A model generated the notes under the pieces. It was given only the letters and a program-made list of their open reading frames with translations, was not told the DNA's origin and did no database searches. This document shows, in pieces, positions 50,930 to 60,146 of a DNA stretch of 64,000 nt (its first letter is position 1; the number at the start of each line of letters is the position of its first letter). Source of the stretch: Flavobacterium kingsejongi (GTDB lineage: Bacteria; Bacteroidota; Bacteroidia; Flavobacteriales; Flavobacteriaceae); assembly GCF_003076475.1 (NCBI RefSeq), contig NZ_CP020919.1, positions 4,092,001-4,156,000 on the forward strand, read 5' to 3'. The position numbers were made by a program, and so were the translations under genes.

Positions 50930-50996
50930 TTTCAAATTCCGATTTTTAAGGTGCTAAATATATAAAAAAGCGACTGCCTGCCCAAATCGCCCGGAT

Positions 50997-51004
50997 TAAA
51001 TTTG
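50997..51004 (+). promoter_or_regulatory. -7 element of the rmuC operon
   Basis: TAAATTTG fits TAnnTTTG. Transcription would start near 51011, downstream of the ATG at 51007, which favours the rmuC start at 51097. Confidence 0.5.
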
Positions 51005-51096
51005 CCATGACAATACATGCGCCTTCTTCCAAATATTTTGAACACAGACCCCAAAACTGGATAAAGAATCACTATTTTTACTTTAAAAAAGCCGGA

Positions 51097-52503
51097 ATGG
51101 ATAGTATCACCATCTTATTTATCGTTGTCAGCCTTATTATCGGAATCCTCATCGGCCGTTTTATTCTTTCAGGAAGCTCCAAAGCAGTTGCAGCCGAAAA
51201 AATAGCAACTTTACAGGAGCAACTGAATCAGATCAAAGAACAGCTGAATCAGGAAAGACAGGCCACCACACAACAACAATCTCAATTGCAGGACGAAAAA
51301 GAGCAACTCCGTGCCGAAAAGGAAGACCTCCGGTTACAGCTCACCATTAAAGAAGTCGATTTTGACAACCTCCTGGAACGCAGCAGGGAACAGAAAGCAG
51401 AAACGGCAGAACTGCAGGCTAAGTTCACCACCGAATTTGAAAATTTAGCCAATAAAATCCTGGAAGAGAAATCCAGCAAATTCACAGAGCAAAATCGGGA
51501 GAACATTAAAAATATCCTTTCGCCACTCCAGGAAAAAATCCTGCATTTTGAAAAAAAGGTGGAGGATAGCCAAAAAGAAAACATAGGGATCCATGCTTCA
51601 TTACGTGAGCAATTGGTACATCTTCAAAGCCAGAATCTCCGTATTACCCAGGAAGCGGAAAACCTCACCAAAGCCTTAAAGGGCGATAGCAAAATGCAGG
51701 GAAATTGGGGTGAACTCATCTTGGAACGGGTACTGGAAAAATCTGGATTGGAAAAAGGGCGCGAATACGAAGTCCAACAGCATTTTACCAATGAGGAAGG
51801 TGCTCGTGTCTTCCCCGATGTAGTTATTAATCTTCCCGATGGAAAGAAGATGATTATTGATTCCAAAGTTTCGCTGGTTGCCTATGAACGCTATGTAAAT
51901 GAAGAAGACGATCAGCAAAAAAATGGGCACCTGCTACAGCATGTCACCTCTTTAAAACGCCATGTGGATCAGTTGAGTGCCAAAAATTACCACGACCTGT
52001 ATAAAATGGAAAGCCCGGATTTCGTATTGCTTTTCATCCCCATCGAGCCCGCCTTTGCTATCGCGTTAAATACGGATAATAGCCTGTACAATAAGGCCTT
52101 TGAAAAAAATATTGTGATCGTCACGCCTTCCACACTATTGGCCACGCTACGAACCATTGACAGCATCTGGGCCAACCAGAAGCAACAGCAAAATGCCTAT
52201 GAAATCGCACGGCAGGCGGGTGCTTTATACGATAAATTCGAAGGATTTGTAAGTGATCTGGTGAAGATTGGAAAAAAAATGGACGAAGCCAAAAGCGAAT
52301 ATGGAAATGCCATGAATAAGTTAGTAGAAGGGAAAGGCAATATGATCAACAGCATGGAGAAACTCAAAAAAATGGGGGCAAAAGCCAAAAAATCACTCCC
52401 GGAAAACATATTGAACAGGGCCGAAGAAGCGTCAGCTACCGAAAGCAATAACACAGATGACGACACCAACGGAACCTCACTTACCTCCAATTTCTTAAAT
52501 TAA
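51097..52503 (+). CDS. rmuC: DNA recombination protein RmuC
   Basis: The start at 51097 gives an N-terminal transmembrane anchor (ITILFIVVSLIIGILIGRFIL), then a long coiled coil (about residues 30-190, KIATLQEQLNQIKEQL onwards) and the restriction-endonuclease-fold RmuC domain: MQGNWGELILERVLEKSGL, FPDVVINLPDGKKMIIDSKVSLVAYE (D…DxK nuclease-like motif) and VLLFIPIEPAF. An ATG 30 codons upstream is in frame but the promoter lies too close to it. The following four genes are on the same strand with short gaps and may form an operon. Confidence 0.93.
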   Translation: MDSITILFIVVSLIIGILIGRFILSGSSKAVAAEKIATLQEQLNQIKEQLNQERQATTQQQSQLQDEKEQLRAEKEDLRLQLTIKEVDFDNLLERSREQKAETAELQAKFTTEFENLANKILEEKSSKFTEQNRENIKNILSPLQEKILHFEKKVEDSQKENIGIHASLREQLVHLQSQNLRITQEAENLTKALKGDSKMQGNWGELILERVLEKSGLEKGREYEVQQHFTNEEGARVFPDVVINLPDGKKMIIDSKVSLVAYERYVNEEDDQQKNGHLLQHVTSLKRHVDQLSAKNYHDLYKMESPDFVLLFIPIEPAFAIALNTDNSLYNKAFEKNIVIVTPSTLLATLRTIDSIWANQKQQQNAYEIARQAGALYDKFEGFVSDLVKIGKKMDEAKSEYGNAMNKLVEGKGNMINSMEKLKKMGAKAKKSLPENILNRAEEASATESNNTDDDTNGTSLTSNFLN

Positions 52504-52508
52504 CCACC

Positions 52509-52874
52509 ATGAAAAGACTATTGATCCTCATCGGGGCCGCTGCAGTAGCGCTGTTTTTTATTGTTTATACGATTTTATATTTCACCAATTATAGTGAGGG
52601 TGTCCGCTCAGGCGAACTCATCAAGCTCACTTCCAAAGGGGTGCTTTTTAAAACCTGGGAAGGCGAAATCAGCCAGGGTATTGCCGGAGCGCAGCTCTTT
52701 CAATTCTCCATTACCGATGATGCTGTTGTCGGGCAGTTAGAAAACCTACAGGGGAAATACGTCAAAATTACTTATATCGAACGATATACTTCTTTTTTCT
52801 GGCTGGGCGACAGCCGTTATTTTGCGACCAAAGTAGAAGAAGAAACACCTCCTTATCCTAATACAAATTATTGA
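52509..52874 (+). CDS. Hypothetical single-TM protein, 121 aa
   Basis: The protein has one N-terminal transmembrane helix (LLILIGAAAVALFFIVYTIL) and a small beta-rich domain (GELIKLTSKGVLFKTWEGEISQG, QGKYVKITYIERYTSFFWLGDSRYFATKVE). In flavobacterial genomes this family is often mislabelled 6-phosphogluconate dehydrogenase, which it does not resemble. It starts 5 nt after rmuC. Confidence 0.85.
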   Translation: MKRLLILIGAAAVALFFIVYTILYFTNYSEGVRSGELIKLTSKGVLFKTWEGEISQGIAGAQLFQFSITDDAVVGQLENLQGKYVKITYIERYTSFFWLGDSRYFATKVEEETPPYPNTNY

Positions 52875-52878
52875 TTTC

Positions 52879-53436
52879 ATGTTAAAGACTTTAAAGACCG
52901 TTAAAAACTCAAGGGTTAAAATATCCGAACTGATGTTGCCCTCCCATTCCAATTTCAGTGGCAAAATACATGGGGGCTATATCCTTTCCCTCATGGATCA
53001 GATTGCTTTTGCATGTGCCTCCAAATATTCAGGCGTCTACTGCGTCACGGCTTCTATCGATACCGTAGATTTCCTAAATCCTATTGAAATCGGGGAACTG
53101 GTAACAATGAAATCCTCCGTGAATTATGTCGGCTCTACATCGATGATCATTGGCATCCGTGTCGAATCCGAAAACATACAAACCGGAAAAGTAAAACATT
53201 GCAACTCCTCTTATTTCACTATGGTAGCAAAGGATTCAGAAGGCAATAATGTAAAGGTTCCCAAGCTGATATTGACGGATTTTGATGACGTAAGGCGCTT
53301 TTACAATTGCGTAAAACGGATCAACCTAAAAAAGGAAAAATCACATCACGAAGAAAATTTTGATCATACGACCCAGGAAGCCATAGCCGGACTGGAACAG
53401 TATAATGTGATCCTGGATATGAAACAACCTTCTTAA
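52879..53436 (+). CDS. Acyl-CoA thioesterase, hotdog fold
   Basis: The 185-residue protein shows the YciA/BACH-type hotdog domain: SELMLPSHSNFSGKIHGGYILSLMDQIAFACASKYSG, with the conserved N-x-x-G-x-x-HGG and the Asp in the central helix, then DTVDFLNPIEIGELVTMKSSVNYVG. It hydrolyses acyl-CoA in the cytosol. It begins 4 nt after the previous stop. Confidence 0.92.
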   Translation: MLKTLKTVKNSRVKISELMLPSHSNFSGKIHGGYILSLMDQIAFACASKYSGVYCVTASIDTVDFLNPIEIGELVTMKSSVNYVGSTSMIIGIRVESENIQTGKVKHCNSSYFTMVAKDSEGNNVKVPKLILTDFDDVRRFYNCVKRINLKKEKSHHEENFDHTTQEAIAGLEQYNVILDMKQPS

Positions 53437-53449
53437 TCCATTATACGGT

Positions 53450-54181
53450 ATGAGAATCCCAACACTATTTCTGGCCAGCGCACTTACAATGGCCCTTATA
53501 GCCTGTACAGACAAAAAGGAAACCACTGCTATTCCCGAAGAATCGGTCTCTGATACGTTATCTAACGCTACAGAAACAAAAAGGCCGGAAGCTCAAATTG
53601 AATCGGATACCGTGACATTTGTACAGTACAATGATGATGGGGACTATTTTTTCATGCTGGTACAAAAAAACAACAGCAGCTACCCCCTGATTTATGACTG
53701 GGAAAATTCCGGTGCCTATGACTTTCATCGCGGCGATGTTTTACAGGTGACCTGGAAAAACGATACGATCACCATTGCAGGAGACAATGAAAGTCGCGAA
53801 TTAGCTGCCAAAGCATTAACCGCGCGAAAGATCAAAGACGGAGCCGTATCAAAGTTCCGTAAGCAGCATCCGAATCCAATGAAGTATACCTATACCGAAG
53901 ACCTAACCGATTCGTTCAGGGATAAACTCTACCTGCTGACCGAATATTATATCGCCAACAGTAAAGATCCTCTTGTAACCCTTGTAACCAAGAACCCAAA
54001 GGCAGCAATTCAATATTCTATTGAAAAACAGCAACGGGACTCAAAGGAATACTATGCGATTGGGATCTCCAATGAAACGTCAGAAAACAAGGCCGTTTTT
54101 CATTGGCTCTATATCGATCCGGAAGAAATGATAATTTATGATTATGATCTGCCCAATGACAAATTACTCTTTTTTCCGTAA
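53450..54181 (+). CDS. Hypothetical lipoprotein, 243 aa
   Basis: A lipobox with Cys at residue 19 (FLASALTMALIACTDKK) is followed by a Thr/Glu-rich linker and a soluble domain with no motif that I recognise (FVQYNDDGDYFFMLVQKNNSSYPLIYDWENSGAYDF). It ends the rmuC-led group 13 nt after the thioesterase stop. Confidence 0.78.
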   Translation: MRIPTLFLASALTMALIACTDKKETTAIPEESVSDTLSNATETKRPEAQIESDTVTFVQYNDDGDYFFMLVQKNNSSYPLIYDWENSGAYDFHRGDVLQVTWKNDTITIAGDNESRELAAKALTARKIKDGAVSKFRKQHPNPMKYTYTEDLTDSFRDKLYLLTEYYIANSKDPLVTLVTKNPKAAIQYSIEKQQRDSKEYYAIGISNETSENKAVFHWLYIDPEEMIIYDYDLPNDKLLFFP

Positions 54182-54191
54182 CGATACTCCA

Positions 54192-54222
54192 TAAAAAAAG
54201 CCCCATTAGGGGCTTTTTTATT
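54192..54222. terminator. Bidirectional terminator between the lipoprotein gene and carB
   Basis: AAAAAAGCCCC and GGGGCTTTTTT form an 11-bp stem with an ATTA loop. The A-run makes it work on both strands; the carB stop lies at its edge. Confidence 0.9.
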
Positions 54223-57073
54223 ATTTACTCAGGTACATTTTCCTCCTGGAATACAATTCATAGAACTGATCATCTTTCAGGTCGTCGATAAACAATATAC
54301 TCTCTCCTGTAGATTTCATTTCTGGTCCGAGGGCTTTATTCACGCCATTGAATTTGCTGAAAGAGAATACCGGTTGCTTGATGGCAAACCCTTTAAGCTG
54401 TGGATTAAACTTGAAGTCTGTTACTTTGTTGTGTCCTAACATCACTTTCGTAGCATAATTCACATAAGGCTCACCATACGCTTTCGCGATAAATGGTACC
54501 GTTCTGGAAGCTCTTGGATTGGCTTCAATAATATATACAGTGTCATCTTTAATGGCGAACTGGATGTTGATTAATCCTACTGTTCGTAAAGCCAGTGCTA
54601 TTTTTTTCGTATGGTCTTTAATCTGTTGCATTACAAATTCACCCAGATTGAAAGGAGGCAATGTAGCATTAGAATCTCCGGAGTGCACCCCACAAGGCTC
54701 AATATGCTCCATAATTCCGATGATGTATACATTTTCACCGTCACAGATTGCATCTGCTTCCGCTTCAATCGCTCCGGCCAGATAGTGGTCTAACAGCAAT
54801 TTATTGCCCGGAATACTGCGTAGCAGGTCGATAACATGCTCTTCCAGTTCTTTTTTGTTGATGACAATTTTCATCCCCTGGCCACCCAATACATAAGAAG
54901 GGCGCACCAATAATGGGAAGTCCAACTGATCGGCAAGTGCCGAAGCTTCATCAGCGGTTTCTGCAATTCCAAATTGAGGGAAAGGAATATCAAGTTCCGT
55001 CAGCAATTCAGAAAAACGTCCGCGGTCTTCTGCTAAATCCAGGGCATCAAAACTGGTTCCCAGAATCTTAATTCCATATTTAGAGAGCTTTTCAGCCAGT
55101 TTCAAAGCCGTTTGGCCTCCCAACTGCACAATTACTCCTTCTGGTTTCTCATGCTGAATGATTTCATAGATGTGTTCCCAGAAAACAGGCTCGAAGTACA
55201 ATTTATCAGCCGTATCAAAATCGGTAGAAACCGTTTCCGGGTTACAGTTGATCATGATCGTTTCATAACCGCATTCTTTGGCAGCCAGTACCCCATGTAC
55301 ACAGGAATAGTCAAATTCAATTCCCTGTCCAATCCTGTTAGGTCCTGAACCCAGTACCACAACTTTTTTCTTATCCGTTACGATACTTTCGTTATGAACG
55401 TATCTTTTTCCGTCTTTACTCTGTATTTCCGCTTCAAAAGTAGAATAGTAATAAGGCGTTTTAGCGGTGAACTCTGCAGCGCAGGTATCCACAAGCTTAA
55501 ACACTCTTTTTACATCCAGTTCTTCACGGCGTTTGTATACCTGGCTTTCGAGGCAACCCGTCATGTGGGCAATCTGTCGGTCGGCAAAACCTTTTTGTTT
55601 CGCTTCCAGCAGCAATTCTTTTGGCAGGCTCTCGATTTTAAAACCGGACAGCTCTTTTTCCAGCGCATACAATTCCTCGTATTGTTTCAGGAACCACATG
55701 TCTATTTTCGTAATCTCATGGATGGTGCTCAATGGAATTCCCATTTGAATGGCATCATAGATTACAAAAACACGGTCCCAACTCGCAAAAGTCAGTTTTT
55801 CAATGATCTGGTCATAATTGGTATAACTTTTACCATCAGCGCCCAGTCCATTTCTTTTGATTTCCAGCGATTGTGTCGCTTTGTGCAATGCTTCCTGGAA
55901 CGAACGTCCAATTCCCATCACCTCACCTACTGATTTCATCTGAAGTCCTAACGTTCTGTCAGCCCCTTCAAATTTATCAAAATTCCATCGTGGTATTTTT
56001 ACGATTACATAATCCAGTGTCGGCTCAAATAAAGCTGATGTAGATTTGGTTATCTGATTTTGAAGCTCATCCAGGTTATACCCCAAAGCCAGTTTGGAGG
56101 CAATTTTAGCGATTGGATAACCCGTAGCCTTCGATGCCAAAGCCGAAGAACGCGATACCCTTGGGTTGATCTCAATGGCTACAATATCTTCTCTTTCGTC
56201 TGGTGAAACTGCAAATTGCACGTTACAGCCTCCGGCAAAATTCCCGATACTGCGCATCATTTTGATTGCCATATCCCGCATTCTCTGGAATGTTTTGTCT
56301 GACAATGTCATTGCTGGTGCTACTGTGATAGAATCACCGGTGTGGATTCCCATAGGATCCATATTTTCAATGGAGCAGATAATCACCACATTATCGTTTT
56401 GGTCCCTTAAAAGTTCCAATTCGTATTCTTTCCAGCCCAATAGTGCTTTATCGATCAATACTTCATGAATTGGAGAAGCTTCCAGTCCACGGGTCAGAAG
56501 GTCATCGAAATCTTCTTTCTTGTGTACAAAAGCAGCCCCGGTTCCCCCTAATGTAAAGGATGGACGTATTACCAAAGGAAATCCGAATTCCTGAGCGATT
56601 TCTTTTCCTTCCAAAAAGGAAGTCGCTGTTTTTGCCGGAGCAAAAGGAATATCAATACGGGTTAACAGCTGCTTGAACTGTTCCCGGTCCTCTGTAATGT
56701 TGATGGCATTAATGTCCACTCCTATCAGGCGTACGCCAAAATCCGACCAGATTCCTTTTTCATCTGCTTCCAAACATAAGTTCAATGCCGTCTGCCCACC
56801 CATTGTAGGCAAAACAGCATCAATTTGTGGATGCTCTTTCAGGATCTCAATAATTGATTTTGTCGTTAATGGCTTTAAGTAAACGTGATCCGCCATAGAG
56901 GGATCCGTCATGATCGTAGCAGGATTGGAATTGATAAGGATTACTTCGATTCCTTCCTCTCTGATGGAACGTGCAGATTGTGAACCAGCATAATCAAATT
57001 CGCAGGCCTGACCGATAACAATAGGACCTGAACCGATGATTAAAACTGATTTGATAGAAGTGTCTTTAGGCAT
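54221..57073 (-). CDS. carB: Carbamoyl-phosphate synthase large subunit, without C-terminal allosteric domain
   Basis: The 950-residue enzyme makes carbamoyl phosphate from ammonia (delivered by CarA), bicarbonate and two ATP. Both ATP-grasp halves are present: MPKDTSIKSVLIIGSGPIVIGQACEFDYAGSQ at the N-terminus and VVVLGSGPNRIGQGIEFDYSCVHG near residue 560. Each half has its glycine-rich loop (RPSFTLGGTGAA; RPSYVLGGQGMK). It ends with YELYSRRKMYLSK, about 120 residues before the end of the E. coli protein (1,073 aa). The MGS-like domain that senses UMP and ornithine is therefore missing. No carA is adjacent. Carbamoyl phosphate also feeds the carbamoyltransferase at 18.8 kb. Confidence 0.96.
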   Translation of the reverse strand: MPKDTSIKSVLIIGSGPIVIGQACEFDYAGSQSARSIREEGIEVILINSNPATIMTDPSMADHVYLKPLTTKSIIEILKEHPQIDAVLPTMGGQTALNLCLEADEKGIWSDFGVRLIGVDINAINITEDREQFKQLLTRIDIPFAPAKTATSFLEGKEIAQEFGFPLVIRPSFTLGGTGAAFVHKKEDFDDLLTRGLEASPIHEVLIDKALLGWKEYELELLRDQNDNVVIICSIENMDPMGIHTGDSITVAPAMTLSDKTFQRMRDMAIKMMRSIGNFAGGCNVQFAVSPDEREDIVAIEINPRVSRSSALASKATGYPIAKIASKLALGYNLDELQNQITKSTSALFEPTLDYVIVKIPRWNFDKFEGADRTLGLQMKSVGEVMGIGRSFQEALHKATQSLEIKRNGLGADGKSYTNYDQIIEKLTFASWDRVFVIYDAIQMGIPLSTIHEITKIDMWFLKQYEELYALEKELSGFKIESLPKELLLEAKQKGFADRQIAHMTGCLESQVYKRREELDVKRVFKLVDTCAAEFTAKTPYYYSTFEAEIQSKDGKRYVHNESIVTDKKKVVVLGSGPNRIGQGIEFDYSCVHGVLAAKECGYETIMINCNPETVSTDFDTADKLYFEPVFWEHIYEIIQHEKPEGVIVQLGGQTALKLAEKLSKYGIKILGTSFDALDLAEDRGRFSELLTELDIPFPQFGIAETADEASALADQLDFPLLVRPSYVLGGQGMKIVINKKELEEHVIDLLRSIPGNKLLLDHYLAGAIEAEADAICDGENVYIIGIMEHIEPCGVHSGDSNATLPPFNLGEFVMQQIKDHTKKIALALRTVGLINIQFAIKDDTVYIIEANPRASRTVPFIAKAYGEPYVNYATKVMLGHNKVTDFKFNPQLKGFAIKQPVFSFSKFNGVNKALGPEMKSTGESILFIDDLKDDQFYELYSRRKMYLSK

Positions 57074-57173
57074 TGTATGAAGTTTGTTGTTGTGTCGTTT
57101 TTAAAAAAATTCGGATCTTAAAACCGAGTAGGGATACTTTACGCATTCGTACTCAAACTTTTAAGGAAAAGAT

Positions 57174-57212
57174 ATAAAAAAAGGCGTTACTAAAAAATAG
57201 TAACACCTTTAT
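57174..57212 (-). terminator. Terminator after rpmH
   Basis: On the minus strand AAAGGTGTTACTA and TAGTAACGCCTTT form a stem with one G-T pair around a TTTTT loop, followed by a T run. Confidence 0.82.
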
Positions 57213-57229
57213 TTATGTTTATACAAACA

Positions 57230-57391
57230 TTATTTTTTGTGTCTTGGTTCACAAGAAACAGTTAATTTGTGTCTTCCTTTAGCTCTTCTACGAGCAAGCA
57301 CTTTTCTACCATTGGCAGAAGCCATTCTGTCCATAAATCCGTGCTTATTTCTTCTTTTTCTTTTCGATGGTTGAAACGTTCTTTTGCTCAT
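57230..57391 (-). CDS. rpmH: 50S ribosomal protein L34
   Basis: Reading the minus strand from the ATG at 57391 gives 53 residues, [19 protein letters not shown] and then [21 protein letters not shown], ending CEPRHKK. This is the textbook L34 sequence: very basic, with the conserved TFQPS start. It is too short for usual length filters. It has its own terminator upstream of carB. Confidence 0.98.
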   Translation of the reverse strand: MSKRTFQPSKRKRRNKHGFMDRMASANGRKVLARRRAKGRHKLTVSCEPRHKK

Positions 57392-57620
57392 TGCTTTGTA
57401 TCTTTAAAAATCTTAATTAAATATCTTTTTATAGGTTCGAAATCAATGCTGTTCCAAAACCGAGTGCAAATATACAAAGACTTTTTTTCTGGCAAGTGCT
57501 TTTCTAAAAAATATTTTAAATCAATTTAAATATTATTCCCCGGGCTCAGGAAGGGCTAATTATCAGCAAATACCGCGTATTTCTATGCTAAACTTTTTTC
57601 TTCTGCTCATTGGATTTTAT

Positions 57621-57628
57621 TACCTTTG
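57621..57628 (+). promoter_or_regulatory. -7 element before the TPR membrane protein gene
   Basis: TACCTTTG fits TAnnTTTG and lies 24 nt before the ATG at 57653. Confidence 0.5.
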
Positions 57629-57652
57629 CGAACTTAAACACAAAAACATACT

Positions 57653-58168
57653 ATGTTTCATAAAAATATCAAACTTTTTATCGCTGCATTGATTATTGCT
57701 ACAGCGATCTGGCAATTTACAGAAGGCAATATTGGTAACGGAATTTTCCTACTCTTATTCTCTTCTGTTTTTATCTTCCTGTATTTTAAAAATGAATTGA
57801 TCCTATTGGCCTTTTTAAGCCTGAGGAAACAGGATTTTCCAGGTGCTTTAAGATGGCTGAACCTGATTAAGAACCCAGAAACTGCTTTGGTTCAAAAACA
57901 ACAGGGTTACTACAACTACCTTAATGGATTAATGTTATCACAAACGAATTTGGGTCAGGCAGAGAAATATTTCAAAAAAGCAATTGCCCTAGGCCTTAAT
58001 ATGGATCAGGATCTGGCACTGGCCAAATTGAACCTTGCCGGTATCGCGATGACCAAACGCCGTAAACTGGAAGCCACAACATTACTTAATGAAGCGAAGA
58101 AACTGGACAAACAGAATATGCTGAAAGAACAGATCAAACAAATGAAAGATCAGTTAAAGAGAATCTAA
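57653..58168 (+). CDS. Membrane-anchored protein with TPR-like helices, 171 aa
   Basis: Two transmembrane helices (about residues 7-25 and 30-58, LFIAALIIATAIWQF and GIFLLLFSSVFIFLYF) precede a helical repeat region resembling tetratricopeptide repeats (YYNYLNGLMLSQTNLGQAEKYFKKAIALG; LALAKLNLAGIAMTKRRKLEATTLLNEAKKL). It may scaffold a complex at the inner membrane. It is monocistronic. Confidence 0.82.
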   Translation: MFHKNIKLFIAALIIATAIWQFTEGNIGNGIFLLLFSSVFIFLYFKNELILLAFLSLRKQDFPGALRWLNLIKNPETALVQKQQGYYNYLNGLMLSQTNLGQAEKYFKKAIALGLNMDQDLALAKLNLAGIAMTKRRKLEATTLLNEAKKLDKQNMLKEQIKQMKDQLKRI

Positions 58169-58186
58169 ATACATCCCCGTATAAAA

Positions 58187-58219
58187 CAAAAAAGAACCGC
58201 CTGAAAGCGGTTCTTTTTT
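58187..58219. terminator. Terminator between the TPR gene and the lytic transglycosylase
   Basis: AAAGAACCGC and GCGGTTCTTT form a 10-bp perfect stem around CTGAAA, with A and T runs on both sides. Confidence 0.9.
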
Positions 58220-58240
58220 GTTACAGTCCATTCCAACGGA

Positions 58241-59134
58241 TTAATATCCTTTTAAAGGGATTTCAATGGTATATTTTTTACCTGCTGTATTGGTTAGCTT
58301 CCGGTCTCTCAACCATGGGTTATGGATTTTCAAGATCTTATAATTAATGCCCTGGTCTTTTGCAAAAGCAGCCAGATCTTCTATTGAAGAATCAATTTCA
58401 ACTTTCTTAGTAGGAATGACAGCGTACAAATCCTGCGGTGCCACATTAAAACTATATTGTACCGGATTTTTCATAATCTCTTTCAGCGCCAGGATACGGA
58501 ACACATAACGGGACGTTTCCTCGGTCAGCAACAGGTCATAGTAATCGGTAACCCCCTGAATGGTGATTTGTTTGTTTACACCACCCATACCCCCATTATA
58601 AGAGGCAGCAGCCAGTGTCCAGGTACCGAATTTCTTTTTGGCATCTAACAGGTACCGGCAGGCAGCTTCGGTAGATTTCTCCAAATGGTAACGCTCGTCC
58701 ACAACATCATTCACTTCCATACCGCGTTCTTTAGCCGTCTCGGGCATAAACTGCCAAAATCCACGGGCTCCGGCAGAAGAAACTGCATTGGTAAGGCTAC
58801 TTTCGATCACCGCTAAATATTTAAAATCATCCGGAATTCCATTTTTCTTTAAGATCGGTTCAATTACCGGAAAGAAACGGTTGGCCCTTTTGATAATCAG
58901 TAAGGTTGATGCATCAAGATTGGCATTTACCAGCAATTCGCGGTCAAATCGTTCTTTGACATCTGTTATCGTTAACGGAGTCTCTTCTCCCGCAAAGTCA
59001 ATCCTTGCTGAAAAATAAGTCCCTGCTTCATAGGTTTTCGTCTTTTCTAATCCTGCATTCGACGTCGCATGGATCAAAATCCCGCTGACAAATACTACTG
59101 AGGCAATCATGCCGGTTTTTTTTATCCAGTCCAT
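58241..59134 (-). CDS. Lytic transglycosylase, SLT domain
   Basis: The 297-residue exported protein has an N-terminal signal/anchor (TGMIASVVFVSGILIHA) and the goose-lysozyme-like SLT core FKYLAVIESSLTNAVSSAGARGFWQFMPETAKERGM, where E111 is the catalytic acid. It then has LAAASYNGGMGGVNK. The C-terminal part, up to the YTIEIPLKGY end, looks like a degenerate LysM-type region (EDLAAFAKDQGINYKILKIHNPWL). It cleaves peptidoglycan to anhydro-muropeptides in the periplasm (MltD-like). Confidence 0.93.
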   Translation of the reverse strand: MDWIKKTGMIASVVFVSGILIHATSNAGLEKTKTYEAGTYFSARIDFAGEETPLTITDVKERFDRELLVNANLDASTLLIIKRANRFFPVIEPILKKNGIPDDFKYLAVIESSLTNAVSSAGARGFWQFMPETAKERGMEVNDVVDERYHLEKSTEAACRYLLDAKKKFGTWTLAAASYNGGMGGVNKQITIQGVTDYYDLLLTEETSRYVFRILALKEIMKNPVQYSFNVAPQDLYAVIPTKKVEIDSSIEDLAAFAKDQGINYKILKIHNPWLRDRKLTNTAGKKYTIEIPLKGY

Positions 59135-59212
59135 TTTCTCTTTTTAATTTATTTAATTTTCTATTGGTACAAAAATCAGTCCAACATCAGTCCCCATTGA
59201 TTTTTGCTTCTT

Positions 59213-59878
59213 TTATTTCCCCAGGATCAAATCTGGAAGGTGCTCATTCAGCCATTTGAACTTACTGATAATCATAATATGAGTCCCTGAAGGCACTGCT
59301 AAAAAATCACCTTTAATATATTTTGGCGGAAAAACTTCATCAGCATCTCCATGGATATGTATCACATTGGCATCAGCTTCTACCCGATCCCACATAATAA
59401 TTTGCTCCAGCGCCCAATCTAAGTATTTTCGTTCCCGCATGGACAGAAATTTCTCATAGAGCTTAATCCGCTGTTGCACCTTTTCTCCCCGAAAAGGCAA
59501 TTTCGCCAAAAGTTCAATATTGCCCATAAACCGTGTAGGAATGAGCTTATACGCCTTAGTCGTTTTGGCAAACCGCATCCGCCTTGGAAATTCCAGATTA
59601 CTTTTGACACTTGAAATGATAATAATCTTTTTAGGCTTTAAAAACTGCGCCATTTCCTGGACCAGCACCCCTCCAAAAGACACCCCGACCAAAACCGGAT
59701 TTTCCTGGGTAACCTGAGCTGCCATCCGCTTTGCGTATTGGCTGAGCGTCTCGCCTTCGAGCGGCAATGTCCATTCCAGAAGAATGGTTTCAAAAGTATC
59801 CTCAGGCAGCCTGATCCGTTCAAAAATAGCGGAACTTGCTGCTAAGCCGGGCATAAAGTATACAGGAATTCTGCTCAT
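59213..59878 (-). CDS. Alpha/beta hydrolase
   Basis: The start at ATG 59878 gives MSRIPVYFMPGLAASSAIFERI. The upstream in-frame Met 30 codons earlier adds a polar, non-conserved stretch. The nucleophile elbow is LVGVSFGGVLVQEMA (G-x-S-x-G) and the catalytic His lies in VPSGTHIMII, with Asp in HGDADEVFP. It is a soluble carboxylesterase or thioesterase-like protein of unknown substrate. Confidence 0.88.
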   Translation of the reverse strand: MSRIPVYFMPGLAASSAIFERIRLPEDTFETILLEWTLPLEGETLSQYAKRMAAQVTQENPVLVGVSFGGVLVQEMAQFLKPKKIIIISSVKSNLEFPRRMRFAKTTKAYKLIPTRFMGNIELLAKLPFRGEKVQQRIKLYEKFLSMRERKYLDWALEQIIMWDRVEADANVIHIHGDADEVFPPKYIKGDFLAVPSGTHIMIISKFKWLNEHLPDLILGK

Positions 59879-60146
59879 TACAAGTGTTTTAACGCTATTA
59901 TAACAGGAATTACGGTTTTTTATTACGTAATTTGTATTAAATTTTCTGACAGTATCGGCAGGCCTCAAAGATATCCCCTTCCCGAATTTTAATGTTTAAA
60001 GTGGTAGTGCCAATCCAGCTATTTGACACAGTGCCCAAAATGCCATACTACCAACAACAGTACACTATCGTCTTAAAATTTAATACTCAAAAATAGTTTT
60101 TTTATTGTAAAAACATCTTCATATTATTTTAATTAATTGATAAAAT
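59879..60146. other. Intergenic region between divergent hydrolase and pirin genes
   Basis: Very AT-rich near the pirin side, where the promoter must lie. I see no gene, RNA or repeat here. Confidence 0.5.

Noticed and set aside
55394..55933. 179-codon plus-strand frame
   Set aside because: It is antisense to carB, shows no family resemblance, and carB is unbroken.
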